52,595 nucleotides of DNA from Streptosporangiaceae bacterium (GTDB taxonomy: Bacteria > Actinomycetota > Actinomycetes > Streptosporangiales > Streptosporangiaceae). This document shows positions 15,343-23,767 of the stretch, one piece after another; position 1 is the first letter of the stretch; each line of letters begins with the position of its first letter. Made by a program: the position numbers and the translations under genes. The notes below the pieces were generated by a model. That model did no database searches. It had not been told where the DNA came from and was given only the letters and a program-made list of their open reading frames with translations. The stretch spans positions 1 to 52,595 of the forward strand of contig JAFARZ010000403.1 in the NCBI GenBank assembly GCA_019245115.1. Direction: 5' to 3'.

Positions 15343-16608
15343 ATGAGATGGCTCCGCGGAGCTCGTCCGCTACTGACGGCAACGGCGCTGGTGCCTACGG
15401 TAGTGGTGGTCACGGCGCTGACGGTACCGGCCAGCGCGGCGACCACGACGTCTGCGCCGCGGCCGCAGGCCCAGGCCAATTCGGCTCAGCCCGCGAGCGC
15501 GGCGATCCTCCCTCCGCCTCCCGGCGACGCGTTCTACGTCCCGCCCGACCCGCTGCCGGCGGGACAGCCCGGCGACATCATCTGGTACCGGTCTTCCGCC
15601 TCGCCGGTGCCGGACGCGACCGCCTGGCAGATCCTGTACCTTTCCACCACCGCCCTGGGCGGCGCCACGGCGGTATCGGGCACGCTGATCGTGCCGTCCG
15701 CGCCGTACTCCGGAACCAGGCCGGTCGTGGCCTACGCCGCCGGGACACAGGGATGGGGTGACCAGTGCGCCCCGTCCAAGGAGATCGCCGCGGGCTCGTT
15801 CGACGAGGAGTTCGCGGTCAACAACCTGCTGGGTAAGGGCTGGGCCGTGGTGATCACCGACTACCCGGGCCTCGGCACGCCAGGCGATGAGACCTACAAC
15901 GTCGGGATCCCGGAAGGGTACGCGGTACTCGACTCGCTGCGCGCGGCGACGCGGCTGCCCGGCGCGGGTCTGAGCGCGACCGCGCCGATGGCCATCGAGG
16001 GCTACTCCCAGGGTGGCGGCGCCTCCGGCTGGGCCGCGCAACTGCACGCCAGGTACGCCCCTGAGCTGCACCTGCTCGGCGCCGCCATGGGCGGGACCCC
16101 GGCGAACCTGCAGGCGGTCGCGGCCAACATCAACGGGTCACTCTTTTTCGCGTTCCTGGCCGGCGCGGCGATCGGGTTCAACGCCGCCTATCCGTCCCTC
16201 AATGTGAACCAGTACCTCACCCCGGCCGGCCAGGCCGCGTTCCAGCAGCTCGACACCATGTGCCAGGAACAGGCGCTGGCGACGTACGCGGGCAAGCGGA
16301 TCGAGGACTACACCGTCGGCGGCGTCAACCCGGTCAACGACCCGCCGTGGCAGGCTGTGCTCAACGCGAACGACCTGGGTGCCATCAAGCCGGACCTGCC
16401 GGTGCTGGAGACGCACGGGCTACTGGACGAGATCATCCCCTACAGCGTCGAGCAGAGCCTGCACAACCAGTACTGCGCCATGGGCGTGGCCACCCAGCTG
16501 AACGGCTACCCGGGCGACCACGTGCTGACCGCGCTACTGGACCAGACTGACACTGTGAACTGGATCAGCGACCGGTTCGCGGCTAAGCCGGCGCCCAGCA
16601 ACTGCTGA
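15343..16608 (+). CDS. Secreted lipase (LIP family alpha/beta hydrolase)
   Basis: 421 residues with a signal peptide (1-33, cut near VPASAA) and a Pro/Ala-rich stretch. The mature part matches the secretory lipase (PF03583) family of actinobacteria: GWAVVITDYPGLGTPGDETYNVG, nucleophile elbow GYSQGG (220-225, Ser222), Asp in GLLDEIIPY and His in PGDHVL near the C terminus complete the triad. It probably hydrolyses triacylglycerols or other esters outside the cell. Ribosome site GAGAGGAGA precedes ATG 15343. A palindrome at 15267-15280 suggests repressor control. Confidence 0.9.
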   Translation: MRWLRGARPLLTATALVPTVVVVTALTVPASAATTTSAPRPQAQANSAQPASAAILPPPPGDAFYVPPDPLPAGQPGDIIWYRSSASPVPDATAWQILYLSTTALGGATAVSGTLIVPSAPYSGTRPVVAYAAGTQGWGDQCAPSKEIAAGSFDEEFAVNNLLGKGWAVVITDYPGLGTPGDETYNVGIPEGYAVLDSLRAATRLPGAGLSATAPMAIEGYSQGGGASGWAAQLHARYAPELHLLGAAMGGTPANLQAVAANINGSLFFAFLAGAAIGFNAAYPSLNVNQYLTPAGQAAFQQLDTMCQEQALATYAGKRIEDYTVGGVNPVNDPPWQAVLNANDLGAIKPDLPVLETHGLLDEIIPYSVEQSLHNQYCAMGVATQLNGYPGDHVLTALLDQTDTVNWISDRFAAKPAPSNC

Positions 16609-16708
16609 GGCTCGCGGACTCAGGCGGGGCTCGGCCCAGAAATGAGCTGATCGCGGCGGTGAAGAAGGCCGGATCGTCGAGCCATGGGAATGCGCGGCCC
16701 CTGGCTGA
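16583..16708 (-). pseudogene. Remnant of an alpha/beta hydrolase C terminus
   Basis: On the minus strand one frame reads RAFPWLDDPAFFTAAISSFL, the typical end of alpha/beta hydrolases (the His-containing part replaced by RAF), then a stop at 16583-16585 inside the lipase gene. Upstream, fragments such as DLLAYARRPGAGRI are in another frame, and no start or nucleophile elbow is found. This explains the otherwise gene-less 16609-16869 gap as the decayed 3' part of a hydrolase gene. Confidence 0.45.
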
Positions 16709-16869
16709 AGCTCGCCGGCCGAAATCCGTCCCGCCCCTGGGCGCCGAGCGTAGGCCAGCAAGTCAGCGCGACATGCTGGGTTTGGCACGGCCGCCTATGC
16801 CGAGACCGGCCGGGGAACGCGATTCGGAGAATGAGCGCCCGCGCGACCAGCGCTAACCGGGCGGCCGTC

Positions 16870-17181
16870 CTACACGTCTTCCAGCTCGAAGATCATGCTG
16901 TGGATCGCGGGGCACCACTCGGCCAGCTTCTCCACGTCGCGAGCGGTCTCCTGACCGGCCGGCGAGCTGAAGTCCCGGCGGAGCGAGTCCATATCGTCCC
17001 AGTCGAGTTCGGCTACCAGGTAGTAGGGGTCGGGACCACGCACCCGCGCCGTGTTACGGCTGACGGTATAGCGGCGGAGCCCCGGGAGCTGCTTGACCAG
17101 CGGGACGTGTACCTCGGAATAGTGCTTGTCGAACGCCTCGGCGTCGGTCGGCTGCTGGTAGAGCACCAGGAAACGCACCAT
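16870..17181 (-). CDS. EthD family protein
   Basis: 103 residues from ATG 17181. Dimeric alpha/beta-barrel EthD-type protein: VRFLVLYQQPTDAEAFDKHY, HVPLVKQLPGLRRYTV, PYYLVAELDWDDMDSL and the end AIHSMIFELEDV. EthD proteins accompany oxidative degradation of ethers and other compounds, but many are of unknown role. No catabolic neighbour supports a pathway here. It starts 62 bp from hairpin element copy C. Confidence 0.8.
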   Translation of the reverse strand: MVRFLVLYQQPTDAEAFDKHYSEVHVPLVKQLPGLRRYTVSRNTARVRGPDPYYLVAELDWDDMDSLRRDFSSPAGQETARDVEKLAEWCPAIHSMIFELEDV

Positions 17182-17243
17182 AGCGCGAGCGTATCTTGCC
17201 AGGAGCGGTGAGCCGCGAAGCGGGCCGGCCGCCGGTTTGCGCG

Positions 17244-17474
17244 GATATGACCAATTACGTGTACGGCGGCACCCCCGGACGACGTGGAAGAAAAGCGCCA
17301 CGTGGAAACTTAGGCGCCGGAAACCGGCGCCCTTTCCTCCGGAGGGCTCCTATCTTCCACGACGCGGCTGGCCCATTGCCCGCTATGCGGCGATACGCGC
17401 GGTTTCCCAAGCCGGCGCGGCATTTTTCGGCCCACTCCGCATAGCCGACATGTCGCAAATATACGTTATTTCGG
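17244..17474 (+). repeat. Dispersed hairpin element, copy C
   Basis: Full-length copy: GATATGACCAATTACGTGTA, hairpin at 17284-17360 (outer arms GTGGAAGAAAAG / CTATCTTCCAC, inner GGCGCCGG-AAA-CCGGCGCC at 17313-17331), conserved block TGGCCCATTGCCCGCTATGC with GGCGATACGCGCGGTTTCCC, then GACATGTCGCAAATATACGT and TTATTTCGG. The loop is AAA where copies A and D have TTT, but the inner stem is kept, as expected for a selected hairpin. Followed after 27 bp by a 15-bp minisatellite. Confidence 0.85.
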
Positions 17475-17501
17475 CCCCGGCGGCGTCGCTGCCTGAAAGG
17501 C

Positions 17502-17605
17502 GACCGCGGCCTGCGGGACCGCGGCCTGCGCGAACGGGGCCTGCAGGACCGCGGCCTGCACAACCGGGCGCCTGCACGACCGGGCGCCTGCACGACCGCG
17601 GGCCC
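17502..17605 (+). repeat. 15/16-bp tandem repeat after element C
   Basis: Seven imperfect units, first GACCGCGGCCTGCGG (17502-17516), then GACCGCGGCCTGCGC, GAACGGGGCCTGCAG, GACCGCGGCCTGCAC, two 16-bp units ending CGCCTGCAC and a partial one. No spacers, so not a CRISPR. It lies on the same side of its hairpin element as the minisatellite after copy D. Confidence 0.8.
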
Positions 17606-17760
17606 AGCCTTCGCCGCCGGGCGGTGCCACCGCGCGGGAGGCGCGAAATTTTCGCGGGTGCGGTGCCATGAGACGGCCCGGCCGCGGCACGTAGTTCCAG
17701 GCCACTCCCGGGGGCAGCTAACACCGCGGCGGGCGCTGTCAGCCACAGCCAGCCAGTTCG
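17606..17760. other. Gene-less spacer before arabinofuranosidase promoter
   Basis: No gene, hairpin or ribosome site that I can support; GC-rich sequence between the minisatellite and the promoter at 17761. Confidence 0.4.
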
Positions 17761-17789
17761 TTGACAGCCTCATTTGTTAACGCTAACAA
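17761..17789 (+). promoter_or_regulatory. Promoter with LacI-type operator (arabinofuranosidase)
   Basis: TTGACA (17761-17766), 17-bp spacer, TAACAA (17784-17789). The -10 is part of the near-palindrome TTGTTAACGCTAACAA (17774-17789), which has the central CG and TGTTA/TAACA arms of LacI-family operators controlling glycosidase genes in actinomycetes. A repressor bound here would block RNA polymerase directly. Confidence 0.65.
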
Positions 17790-17847
17790 TTGCGGGCGCA
17801 CGGCATCCGAACGAAGCAGGGCTATCGAACGGAAGGAAGTGGCTCAG

Positions 17848-19530
17848 ATGATCGTCCGGCCACGATTTCGGCACGTGACAAATCGCCACGTGACCAAGGC
17901 CCTGCTGCTGACGGGCGCCGCGATCACGCTCGTCCTCGGCGCGCTGACCGGCACCGGGCCGGCCAGTGGCACGGCACGGGCGGCGACGTCGCTGCCGTGC
18001 GACATCTACGCGGCGGCCGGCACGCCGTGCGTCGCCGCGCACAGCACCACGCGGGCGCTGTTCGCCAGCTACACCGGTCCGCTGTACCAGGTCCGGCGCG
18101 CCTCGGACAACACCACCACGAACATCAGCCCGCTCAGCGCGGGCGGGGTCGCCAACGCCGCGGCGCAGGACTCGTTCTGCGCGGGCACGACCTGCGTCAT
18201 CACCGAGATCTTCGACCAGTCCGGTCACGGCAACAACCTCACTGACGCGCCCGGCGGCGGGGCGGCGGGCGGCCCGGACAACCTCGCCAACGCGACCGCG
18301 GCGCCGACCGTGCTGAACGGCCAGAAGGCCTACGGCGTCTTCGTGGCTCCGGGCACCGGGTACCGCGATGACAGCACCTCGGGCATCGCGACCGGCGACC
18401 AGTCCGAAGGCGAGTACGCGATCTTCGACGGCACCCACTTCAACGGCGGCTGCTGTTTCGATTACGGCAACGCCGAGACCAACAACGACGACAACGGCGC
18501 CGGCCACATGGAAGCCATTTACTTCGGCAACATCACGGTCTGGGGCTTCGGCACCGGCAGCGGCCCGTGGATCATGGCCGACATGGAGAACGGCCTGTTC
18601 TCCGGATCCAACGTGCACCTCAACTCGGGCGATCCGACCATCAGCTTCCGGTACACGACCGCGATGGTGGAGGGCGAGCCGAACCAGTGGGCGATCATGG
18701 GCGGCAACGCGCAGTCCGGCGGCCTGTCGACGTTCTGGAACGGGGTACGCCCCGCGGGCTACAACCCGATGCACAAGGAGGGCGCGATCATCCTCGGCAT
18801 CGGCGGCGACAACAGCAAGGGTTCGGCCGGCACCTTCTACGAAGGCGTGATGACCTCCGGCTACCCCTCGGCCGCCACCGAGAACGCGGTCCAGGCCGAG
18901 CTCGTCTCGGCCGGTTACGGATCATCGGCCAGCAGCGGGAACACGGTCACGGTCACCAACCCGGGCGCGCACACCGGCACGGTGGGCACCGCCACGAGCC
19001 TGCAGATCAGCGCGAGCGACTCCGCCGCGGGCCAGACGCTGGCCTACTCCGCCAGCGGCCTCCCGTCCGGCCTGTCCATCAGCTCCGCCACCGGCCTGAT
19101 CTCCGGCACTCCCACCACGGCGGGAACCTCCAACGTGACCGTCACCGCCACCGACACGACGGGTGCCTCGGGTTCGGCCAGCTTCACCTGGACCATCGGC
19201 ACCGGCAGCGGTGGCGGCGGCTGCCATGTCACCTACGTCAAGTCCAGCGAATGGGCCGGCGGATTCGTAGCCAACGTCACGATCGGCAACACCGGCACCG
19301 CGACGATCAACGGATGGACCCTGACCTTCGCCTTCCCCGGCGACCAGAAGGTCACCACTGCCTGGAACGCCACCGTCACGCAAAGCGGCGCCAACGTGAC
19401 CGCGACCAACGCCAGCTATGACGGCACGATCAGCCCCGGCACCAGCGCGTCGATGGGCTTCCAGGGCACCTGGACAGCCAACGACACCGCGCCGGGCGCC
19501 TTCACTCTCAACGGCACCGCCTGCACCTGA
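17848..19530 (+). CDS. Secreted GH54 alpha-L-arabinofuranosidase with CBM2
   Basis: 560 residues from ATG 17848 (GGAAGGAAG 8 nt upstream). Signal peptide with a long hydrophobic core (ALLLTGAAITLVLGAL, cut near ARAA). The GH54 catalytic domain (about 45-380) resembles fungal AbfB: the nucleophile Glu lies in MADMENGLFSG and the acid/base Asp in GGDNSKGSAGTFYEGVM. It is followed by a putative Ig-like (He_PIG) domain (about 385-475: SGLPSGLSISSATGLISGTP), a GSGGGG linker and a C-terminal cellulose-binding CBM2 (about 480-560: VTYVKSSEWAGGFVANVTI, NGWTLTFAFPG). It should release arabinose from plant arabinoxylan while bound to cellulose. Usual GH54 enzymes carry CBM42 instead, so the CBM2 arrangement is bacterial. 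Expression is probably sugar-induced through the LacI-type operator. Confidence 0.92.
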   Translation: MIVRPRFRHVTNRHVTKALLLTGAAITLVLGALTGTGPASGTARAATSLPCDIYAAAGTPCVAAHSTTRALFASYTGPLYQVRRASDNTTTNISPLSAGGVANAAAQDSFCAGTTCVITEIFDQSGHGNNLTDAPGGGAAGGPDNLANATAAPTVLNGQKAYGVFVAPGTGYRDDSTSGIATGDQSEGEYAIFDGTHFNGGCCFDYGNAETNNDDNGAGHMEAIYFGNITVWGFGTGSGPWIMADMENGLFSGSNVHLNSGDPTISFRYTTAMVEGEPNQWAIMGGNAQSGGLSTFWNGVRPAGYNPMHKEGAIILGIGGDNSKGSAGTFYEGVMTSGYPSAATENAVQAELVSAGYGSSASSGNTVTVTNPGAHTGTVGTATSLQISASDSAAGQTLAYSASGLPSGLSISSATGLISGTPTTAGTSNVTVTATDTTGASGSASFTWTIGTGSGGGGCHVTYVKSSEWAGGFVANVTIGNTGTATINGWTLTFAFPGDQKVTTAWNATVTQSGANVTATNASYDGTISPGTSASMGFQGTWTANDTAPGAFTLNGTACT

Positions 19531-19549
19531 CAGCCTGGCGCAGAGGAGA

Positions 19550-19601
19550 AACCACCGCCGTTCGTGGAAAAGGCCTTCATTCACACTGAACGGCGGTGGT
19601 T
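19550..19601 (+). repeat. GAACGGCGGTGGTT inverted motif, site 1
   Basis: Arms AACCACCGCCGTTC (19550-19563) and GAACGGCGGTGGTT (19588-19601) with a 24-nt loop. It lies 20 nt after the arabinofuranosidase stop and 63 nt before the MFS transporter start. It could be a terminator here, but the same motif stands in front of two amidase genes (27502-27550, 34304-34317), one of them in a divergent promoter, which favours an operator or a mobile palindrome. Confidence 0.65.
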
Positions 19602-19664
19602 CCACGGTCCGTAACCGATCACTGGGCGTTTACCGGCCGGCCAGAGGGTAGCAGATAAATCGTT

Positions 19665-21014
19665 ATGCGACTTAACGAGGAAGCCATCGCGCCCGCTGGC
19701 CGGTCACGCTGGTCCCGGCTCATTCCGGTGGCGATCGTTGTCTACATCATCTCGTTCATGGACCGGACCAACATCAGCTTCGCGTTCAGCGGGATGGGAC
19801 ACGACCTGCACATCAGCTCGGCAGAGCAGGGCCTGGCCGGGGGAATCTTCTTCATCGGCTACCTGGTCCTGCAGATACCAGGCGGTCACCTGGCCGAGCG
19901 ATGGAGCGCGAAGAAGTTCGTCGGGATCATGATCCTGGTCTGGGGTGTGCTTGCGGTCGCCTCCGGCCTGGTGCGGAACTACGCCGGGTTGCTCGTGGTG
20001 AGATTCCTGCTCGGCGTGGCGGAGGGCGGCATCTGGCCGGCCATCCTGGTGCTGATCAGCCACTGGTTCCCGGCTCGGGAACGCGCCAGGGCCTACGGCT
20101 TCTGGATGATGAACATCGCCATTTCGTCGATCGTCACGGCGCCGTTGTCCGGCTGGATCTTGACGTGGGGCAGCTGGCGCACCCTGTTCTTCATCGAAGG
20201 CGCCTTTCCGTTCCTCGTCGCCGCTCCGCTGTGGTGGTGGCTCGTCGCCGATCGTCCGTCCCAGGCAGCCTGGGTCAGCGACGACGAGCGGCGGTACATC
20301 GAGACCTCACTGGCCCGTGACAACGCCGGCGCGCCTCGCTTCTCCGGATACCGCGACGTGCTGCGCAGCAGCATGGTGTGGCGTCTGATCGTGGTGTACT
20401 TCTTTGTCCAGGTCGGCTTCTACGGCCTGAGCCTGTGGCTACCGCACGTGGTGAAGACGACGATCGGCGCGTCGATACTCGTGGTGGGGGCGGTCACCGC
20501 CATCCCGTACCTGTTCGCCATCGTCGGGCTGTGGCTCAACGCCCGCTCTGCCGACCGTAGCGGCCGTTACTCGGTACACGTGGCCGCGTCGCTGGCTCTC
20601 GGAGCCGTGGCGCTGGTCGTCTCGGTCGCGCTCGGCCATTACCCGGCGCTTTCCATCCTCCTGGTCAGCCTCGCGATGACGGGCGCCCTTGCCTATGACG
20701 GGCCATTCTGGGCCAGCGCCTCGCGCGCGGTGCCGGCCGCCCTGGCTGGCGGCGCGATGGGCCTGATCAACGCGCTGGGCAACCTCGGCGGATTCGCGGG
20801 CCCGTATCTCGGCGGCTACCTGCAAGATGTCAGCGGCGGCAGTTTCCTGTCGACCGCGGTGGTACTGGCCGCCGCGCTGTTGCTGGCGGCCGCGGTAGCG
20901 CTGACCCTGCGCAAGCACGCCGACAAGCCAGTCAGCTCACGCCGCCCCGCGGCAGAGGTCCCGACCGGCCAGCACCCCGCGGGAGCGGTCGTACCACGTC
21001 TCCGCAATTCCTGA
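19665..21014 (+). CDS. MFS transporter, anion:cation symporter (ACS) type
   Basis: 449 residues, about 12 transmembrane segments. ACS family (phthalate/tartrate/hexuronate/allantoate permeases): the N-terminal IISFMDRTNISFAFSGMGHDL motif with YxDRxNxSxA-like signature, GGIFFIGYLVLQIPGGHLAE, and WFPARERARAYGF in loop 4-5. These import organic anions by proton symport. The substrate is not evident; the shared upstream motif with two amidase genes hints at an amide- or carboxylate-containing nutrient. The last 199 bp overlap the open frame of the convergent YjbR-like gene. Confidence 0.87.
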   Translation: MRLNEEAIAPAGRSRWSRLIPVAIVVYIISFMDRTNISFAFSGMGHDLHISSAEQGLAGGIFFIGYLVLQIPGGHLAERWSAKKFVGIMILVWGVLAVASGLVRNYAGLLVVRFLLGVAEGGIWPAILVLISHWFPARERARAYGFWMMNIAISSIVTAPLSGWILTWGSWRTLFFIEGAFPFLVAAPLWWWLVADRPSQAAWVSDDERRYIETSLARDNAGAPRFSGYRDVLRSSMVWRLIVVYFFVQVGFYGLSLWLPHVVKTTIGASILVVGAVTAIPYLFAIVGLWLNARSADRSGRYSVHVAASLALGAVALVVSVALGHYPALSILLVSLAMTGALAYDGPFWASASRAVPAALAGGAMGLINALGNLGGFAGPYLGGYLQDVSGGSFLSTAVVLAAALLLAAAVALTLRKHADKPVSSRRPAAEVPTGQHPAGAVVPRLRNS

Positions 21015-21361
21015 CCCCGTAATTCCGGCGCTCGCATCCGCCACGCGTCGGTCACCAGCTCGGTCAGGCGCTCGATGTCCACCTCTGTCAGCCGCACCAG
21101 CACCAGCGGCCAGCTGCCGTACTCCGGGGCGGTGAAGAAGATCCCCGGCTCGCCGAGGAGCAGAGCCTGCTTCTCGGCCTCGTCGCCGACGTAGAGCACC
21201 GCGACGTCGGTCCGGATGCGTCGCGGGCGGCCCGGCCTGCGCTCGGGATAGGACCACACGAACCCCTTGCCCCCCACCCGGAAGTCGAAGCCGTCGCTGT
21301 CGATCTCCTCCACCTCCGGCAGGGTCAGTGCCAGGCGGCGTACGTCTTCGGCGTCGGCCAT
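20816..21361 (-). CDS. MmcQ/YjbR-like protein with unusual C-terminal extension
   Basis: 181 residues from ATG 21361 (GGAGGGAA upstream). Residues 1-115 match the small MmcQ/YjbR family (DUF1801-like fold, CyaY-like): DVRRLALTLPEVEEIDSDG, FRVGGKGFVWSYPER, GIFFTAPEYGSWPLVLVRL. Family members normally end at about 115-120 residues. The remaining 65 residues (from about RRRGTTAPAGCWPV) are antisense to the MFS gene, Ala/Ser/Arg-rich, and probably result from loss of the original stop codon. No biochemical role is known. Confidence 0.7.
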   Translation of the reverse strand: MADAEDVRRLALTLPEVEEIDSDGFDFRVGGKGFVWSYPERRPGRPRRIRTDVAVLYVGDEAEKQALLLGEPGIFFTAPEYGSWPLVLVRLTEVDIERLTELVTDAWRMRAPELRGQELRRRGTTAPAGCWPVGTSAAGRRELTGLSACLRRVSATAAASNSAAASTTAVDRKLPPLTSCR

Positions 21362-21508
21362 CGATGTTCCCTCCCGGATCGCGCCACAGCACTAGCCACA
21401 GGCTAGTCCGATTAGTGTGGCGAGCCACCGATGAGTTAGCTGGCCGGGCACGGTCTTAACTGATGACCGCAGCTCGCGGGCCGTGAACATGCTTAGTAAG
21501 GAGGCCAT

Positions 21509-22195
21509 ATGTCCGCCGCCGCACTACCGCCCGTCGTTGACGCCGAAACCTGGCAGAGCCAGCTCGATGCCCTGCGCGCCCGGGAGAAAGCCGCGACCCG
21601 GGAACTCGACGCGATCGCCGCGCAGCGCCGGCGGCTGCCGATGGTCAAGATGCCGGACTACACCCTGGAGGGCGAGAAGGGACCGATCCGGCTGGCCGAG
21701 ATCTTCGACGGCAAGTCACAGCTGATCGTCTACAACCACATGTGGTTTCCCGGCGAGCAGTGGCAGTGCCCGGGCTGCACCGGGTTCACCTCGCAGTTCA
21801 CCCGGCTGGAGTTCCTGGACAGCTACGACGCCCGGTTCGTCATCGTCACCCAGGGCCCGATTGACGAGGCACTCGCGTACAAGCGGCTGACCGGGAACAA
21901 GATGACCTGGTACTCCACCGCGAACAGTTCATTCGGCGGCGACGTCGGCGCGCCACCTGGCGGCGGATTCGCTGTCAACGTGTTCCTGCGCGATGGCGAC
22001 ACCGTATATCGCACCTGGCACACCAACGGCCGTGGCACCGAGCAGCTCAGTTACACCTTCCCGCTGATCGATCTGCTGCCCTACGGGCGGCAGGAGGAAT
22101 GGCAGGACTCGCCCGAAGGCTGGCCGCAGTCACCCACCTACAGCCGGTGGGCCGGTGCCGAAGCCATCGCCGCCCTGTACGGTCCAGGTGCGTGA
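21509..22195 (+). CDS. DUF899 family thioredoxin-like protein
   Basis: 228 residues from ATG 21509 (AAGGAGG 5 nt upstream). DUF899 family: LRAREKAATRELDAIAAQRRRLPMVKM, then a thioredoxin-like domain with YNHMWFPGEQWQCPGCTGFT holding a CxxC-type pair CPGC, and the C-terminal LSYTFPLIDLLPYGRQE..WPQSPTYSRW. Related to peroxiredoxin/SCO folds; function not established, a redox role is inferred from the CPGC pair. Neighbours give no further hint. Confidence 0.85.
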   Translation: MSAAALPPVVDAETWQSQLDALRAREKAATRELDAIAAQRRRLPMVKMPDYTLEGEKGPIRLAEIFDGKSQLIVYNHMWFPGEQWQCPGCTGFTSQFTRLEFLDSYDARFVIVTQGPIDEALAYKRLTGNKMTWYSTANSSFGGDVGAPPGGGFAVNVFLRDGDTVYRTWHTNGRGTEQLSYTFPLIDLLPYGRQEEWQDSPEGWPQSPTYSRWAGAEAIAALYGPGA

Positions 22196-22223
22196 GGACG
22201 CCCGGATTCATGAGTCGCCGCTT

Positions 22224-23075
22224 TTAGAAGAGAGTCGGCGGTCCGGATGGGATCGGTTCCGGGAGCGGCTCTACCTCGGGCACGCGGGCTCGCACATCGT
22301 CGTGGAACCGGCGTGCCAGCTCGAGCGCGCTGACGTTGTCTGGCGTATGGATGAATACGGTCGGGGAACGCCCTTCCCGCAGCCAGCCGGCGACTACATC
22401 GAGCCAGTGCTGCCATCCCGCGACGGTCCGAGCCGTGTCGTCCCGGCCGATGTAGCGGACGACGGGATGGGAGGTGAGAGCGCGTGACCGGCGGGGCACG
22501 CGCGGCTTCTTCGTCCACGCCTCCCGCTCGGCGTCGCTTCCGGGAGGGCTCCCGAACAGGACGGTGGTATCGAAGATTACCCATTCGGCGCCGACGTCAC
22601 CGAGAGCCCTCTCGAGCTGTTGTTCCGACCGCGCGTCCTCGAAGAACTCGCGGTGCCGTACCTCGACGCAATACCGGTACTCGCGCGGGAGATGGCCAAG
22701 GAAACCGGTCAGAGCGCCGAGGTCGGCGGGGCCGAAGGACGGTGGCAGCTGAATCCACAGTGCGTGGGCACGCTGCCCGATGGGTTCGAGGGCGGCCAGG
22801 AAGGTGCGGAGCGGCTCGCCGGCGTCAGCGAGGCGGCGATCATGGGTGATCGGTTTCGGCAGTTTGAAGATGAACCGGAAGTCGGGACCGGTCTGCTCGG
22901 CCCACGATTTCACCGTGTCGAGGCTCGGTGTCGCGTAGAAGGTCGTATTGCCTTCCACAGCGTTGCACCAGGTCGCGTACGCGCTGAGGCGGTCGCGCGG
23001 CGACAGCGAACTGGGCAGGTAACGGCCTTGCCAAGGTGCGTAAGTCCACATCGCGCATCCGACATGGAGTTTCAT
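22224..23075 (-). CDS. DUF72 (YecE family) protein
   Basis: 283 residues. TIM-barrel DUF72 family: HVGCAMWTYAPWQGRYLP at the N terminus, YATWCNAVEGNTTFYATPS (the conserved NxTFY), FIFKLPKPITHDRRL, and YCVEVRHREFF. The family is widespread and uncharacterised, with residues reminiscent of a hydrolase or nuclease active site. It is convergent with the DUF899 gene, 28 bp apart. The start at 23075 is consistent with the family. Confidence 0.88.
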   Translation of the reverse strand: MKLHVGCAMWTYAPWQGRYLPSSLSPRDRLSAYATWCNAVEGNTTFYATPSLDTVKSWAEQTGPDFRFIFKLPKPITHDRRLADAGEPLRTFLAALEPIGQRAHALWIQLPPSFGPADLGALTGFLGHLPREYRYCVEVRHREFFEDARSEQQLERALGDVGAEWVIFDTTVLFGSPPGSDAEREAWTKKPRVPRRSRALTSHPVVRYIGRDDTARTVAGWQHWLDVVAGWLREGRSPTVFIHTPDNVSALELARRFHDDVRARVPEVEPLPEPIPSGPPTLF

Positions 23076-23245
23076 GCCTCAGAGCCTACCGATGGCACCT
23101 GCCTTCTGGCTGGCTGGTGGTCGCGCCGGTCATGACCTCCGGGCGCAGATGTGGACAGTCGGCACTTACCGGGACCCTGCCGTCGTTCCTAGCGTCGTTG
23201 ACGAGGCCACCGCAGACAGCGGAGGCGGACCAGAGAGGCAGGAAC

Positions 23246-23767
23246 ATGAGGAAGACATGGGCACTGGGCATCTGCGCAGCCGGAATAATCGCGGCTGCTG
23301 CCGGCGGAACCGGGATTGCGTCAGCTTCGCCGGGCGCAAGCCATGGGCACGATCCTTCGACGTTCACCGTGTTCACTCACATGGTGGAGGCGCACATCGT
23401 CTCCCCCTGTTCCACCTGCGCCCTGCCGCCCTTGCCCGCTGGGTCCAAAGTGAGTACCGAATACGTGAACGATCCGGTGTTCGGCCAGAAAACGGGTGGC
23501 CAGCAAATAGGTGAGGAAGCTCTCGTCATCAATACCGTGAGTTCGGATGCGTCCACCGCGTTGCTCAGCGGCGCGGTTAACTTCACCGGAGGAGGCCTGT
23601 CGGGCCAGCTCACCGTGCTGGGTGAGATCGACGCGCGGGCTAGTTCCGGGGTCGTGGCGGTGACCGGAGGCACCGGGAGCTTCCAGGGGGCCAAGGGCGA
23701 AGTCACCTACTCCGGGGCCGGGTTCACCTCCAAAGTCACCACTGTTGTGGTCCACCTGACCCGCTGA
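23246..23767 (+). CDS. Secreted allene-oxide-cyclase-barrel-like protein
   Basis: 173 residues from ATG 23246. Signal peptide (1-26, cut near ASASPG). The mature protein shows the actinobacterial AOC-barrel/dirigent-like pattern: STFTVFTHMVEAHIV, GSKVSTEYVNDPVFGQKTG, EALVINTVSS, FTGGGLSGQLTVLGEID, VTGGTGSFQGAKGEVTYSG. Such beta-barrel proteins are secreted and mostly without known function. Its last 61 bp overlap the convergent response-regulator gene. Confidence 0.75.
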   Translation: MRKTWALGICAAGIIAAAAGGTGIASASPGASHGHDPSTFTVFTHMVEAHIVSPCSTCALPPLPAGSKVSTEYVNDPVFGQKTGGQQIGEEALVINTVSSDASTALLSGAVNFTGGGLSGQLTVLGEIDARASSGVVAVTGGTGSFQGAKGEVTYSGAGFTSKVTTVVVHLTR

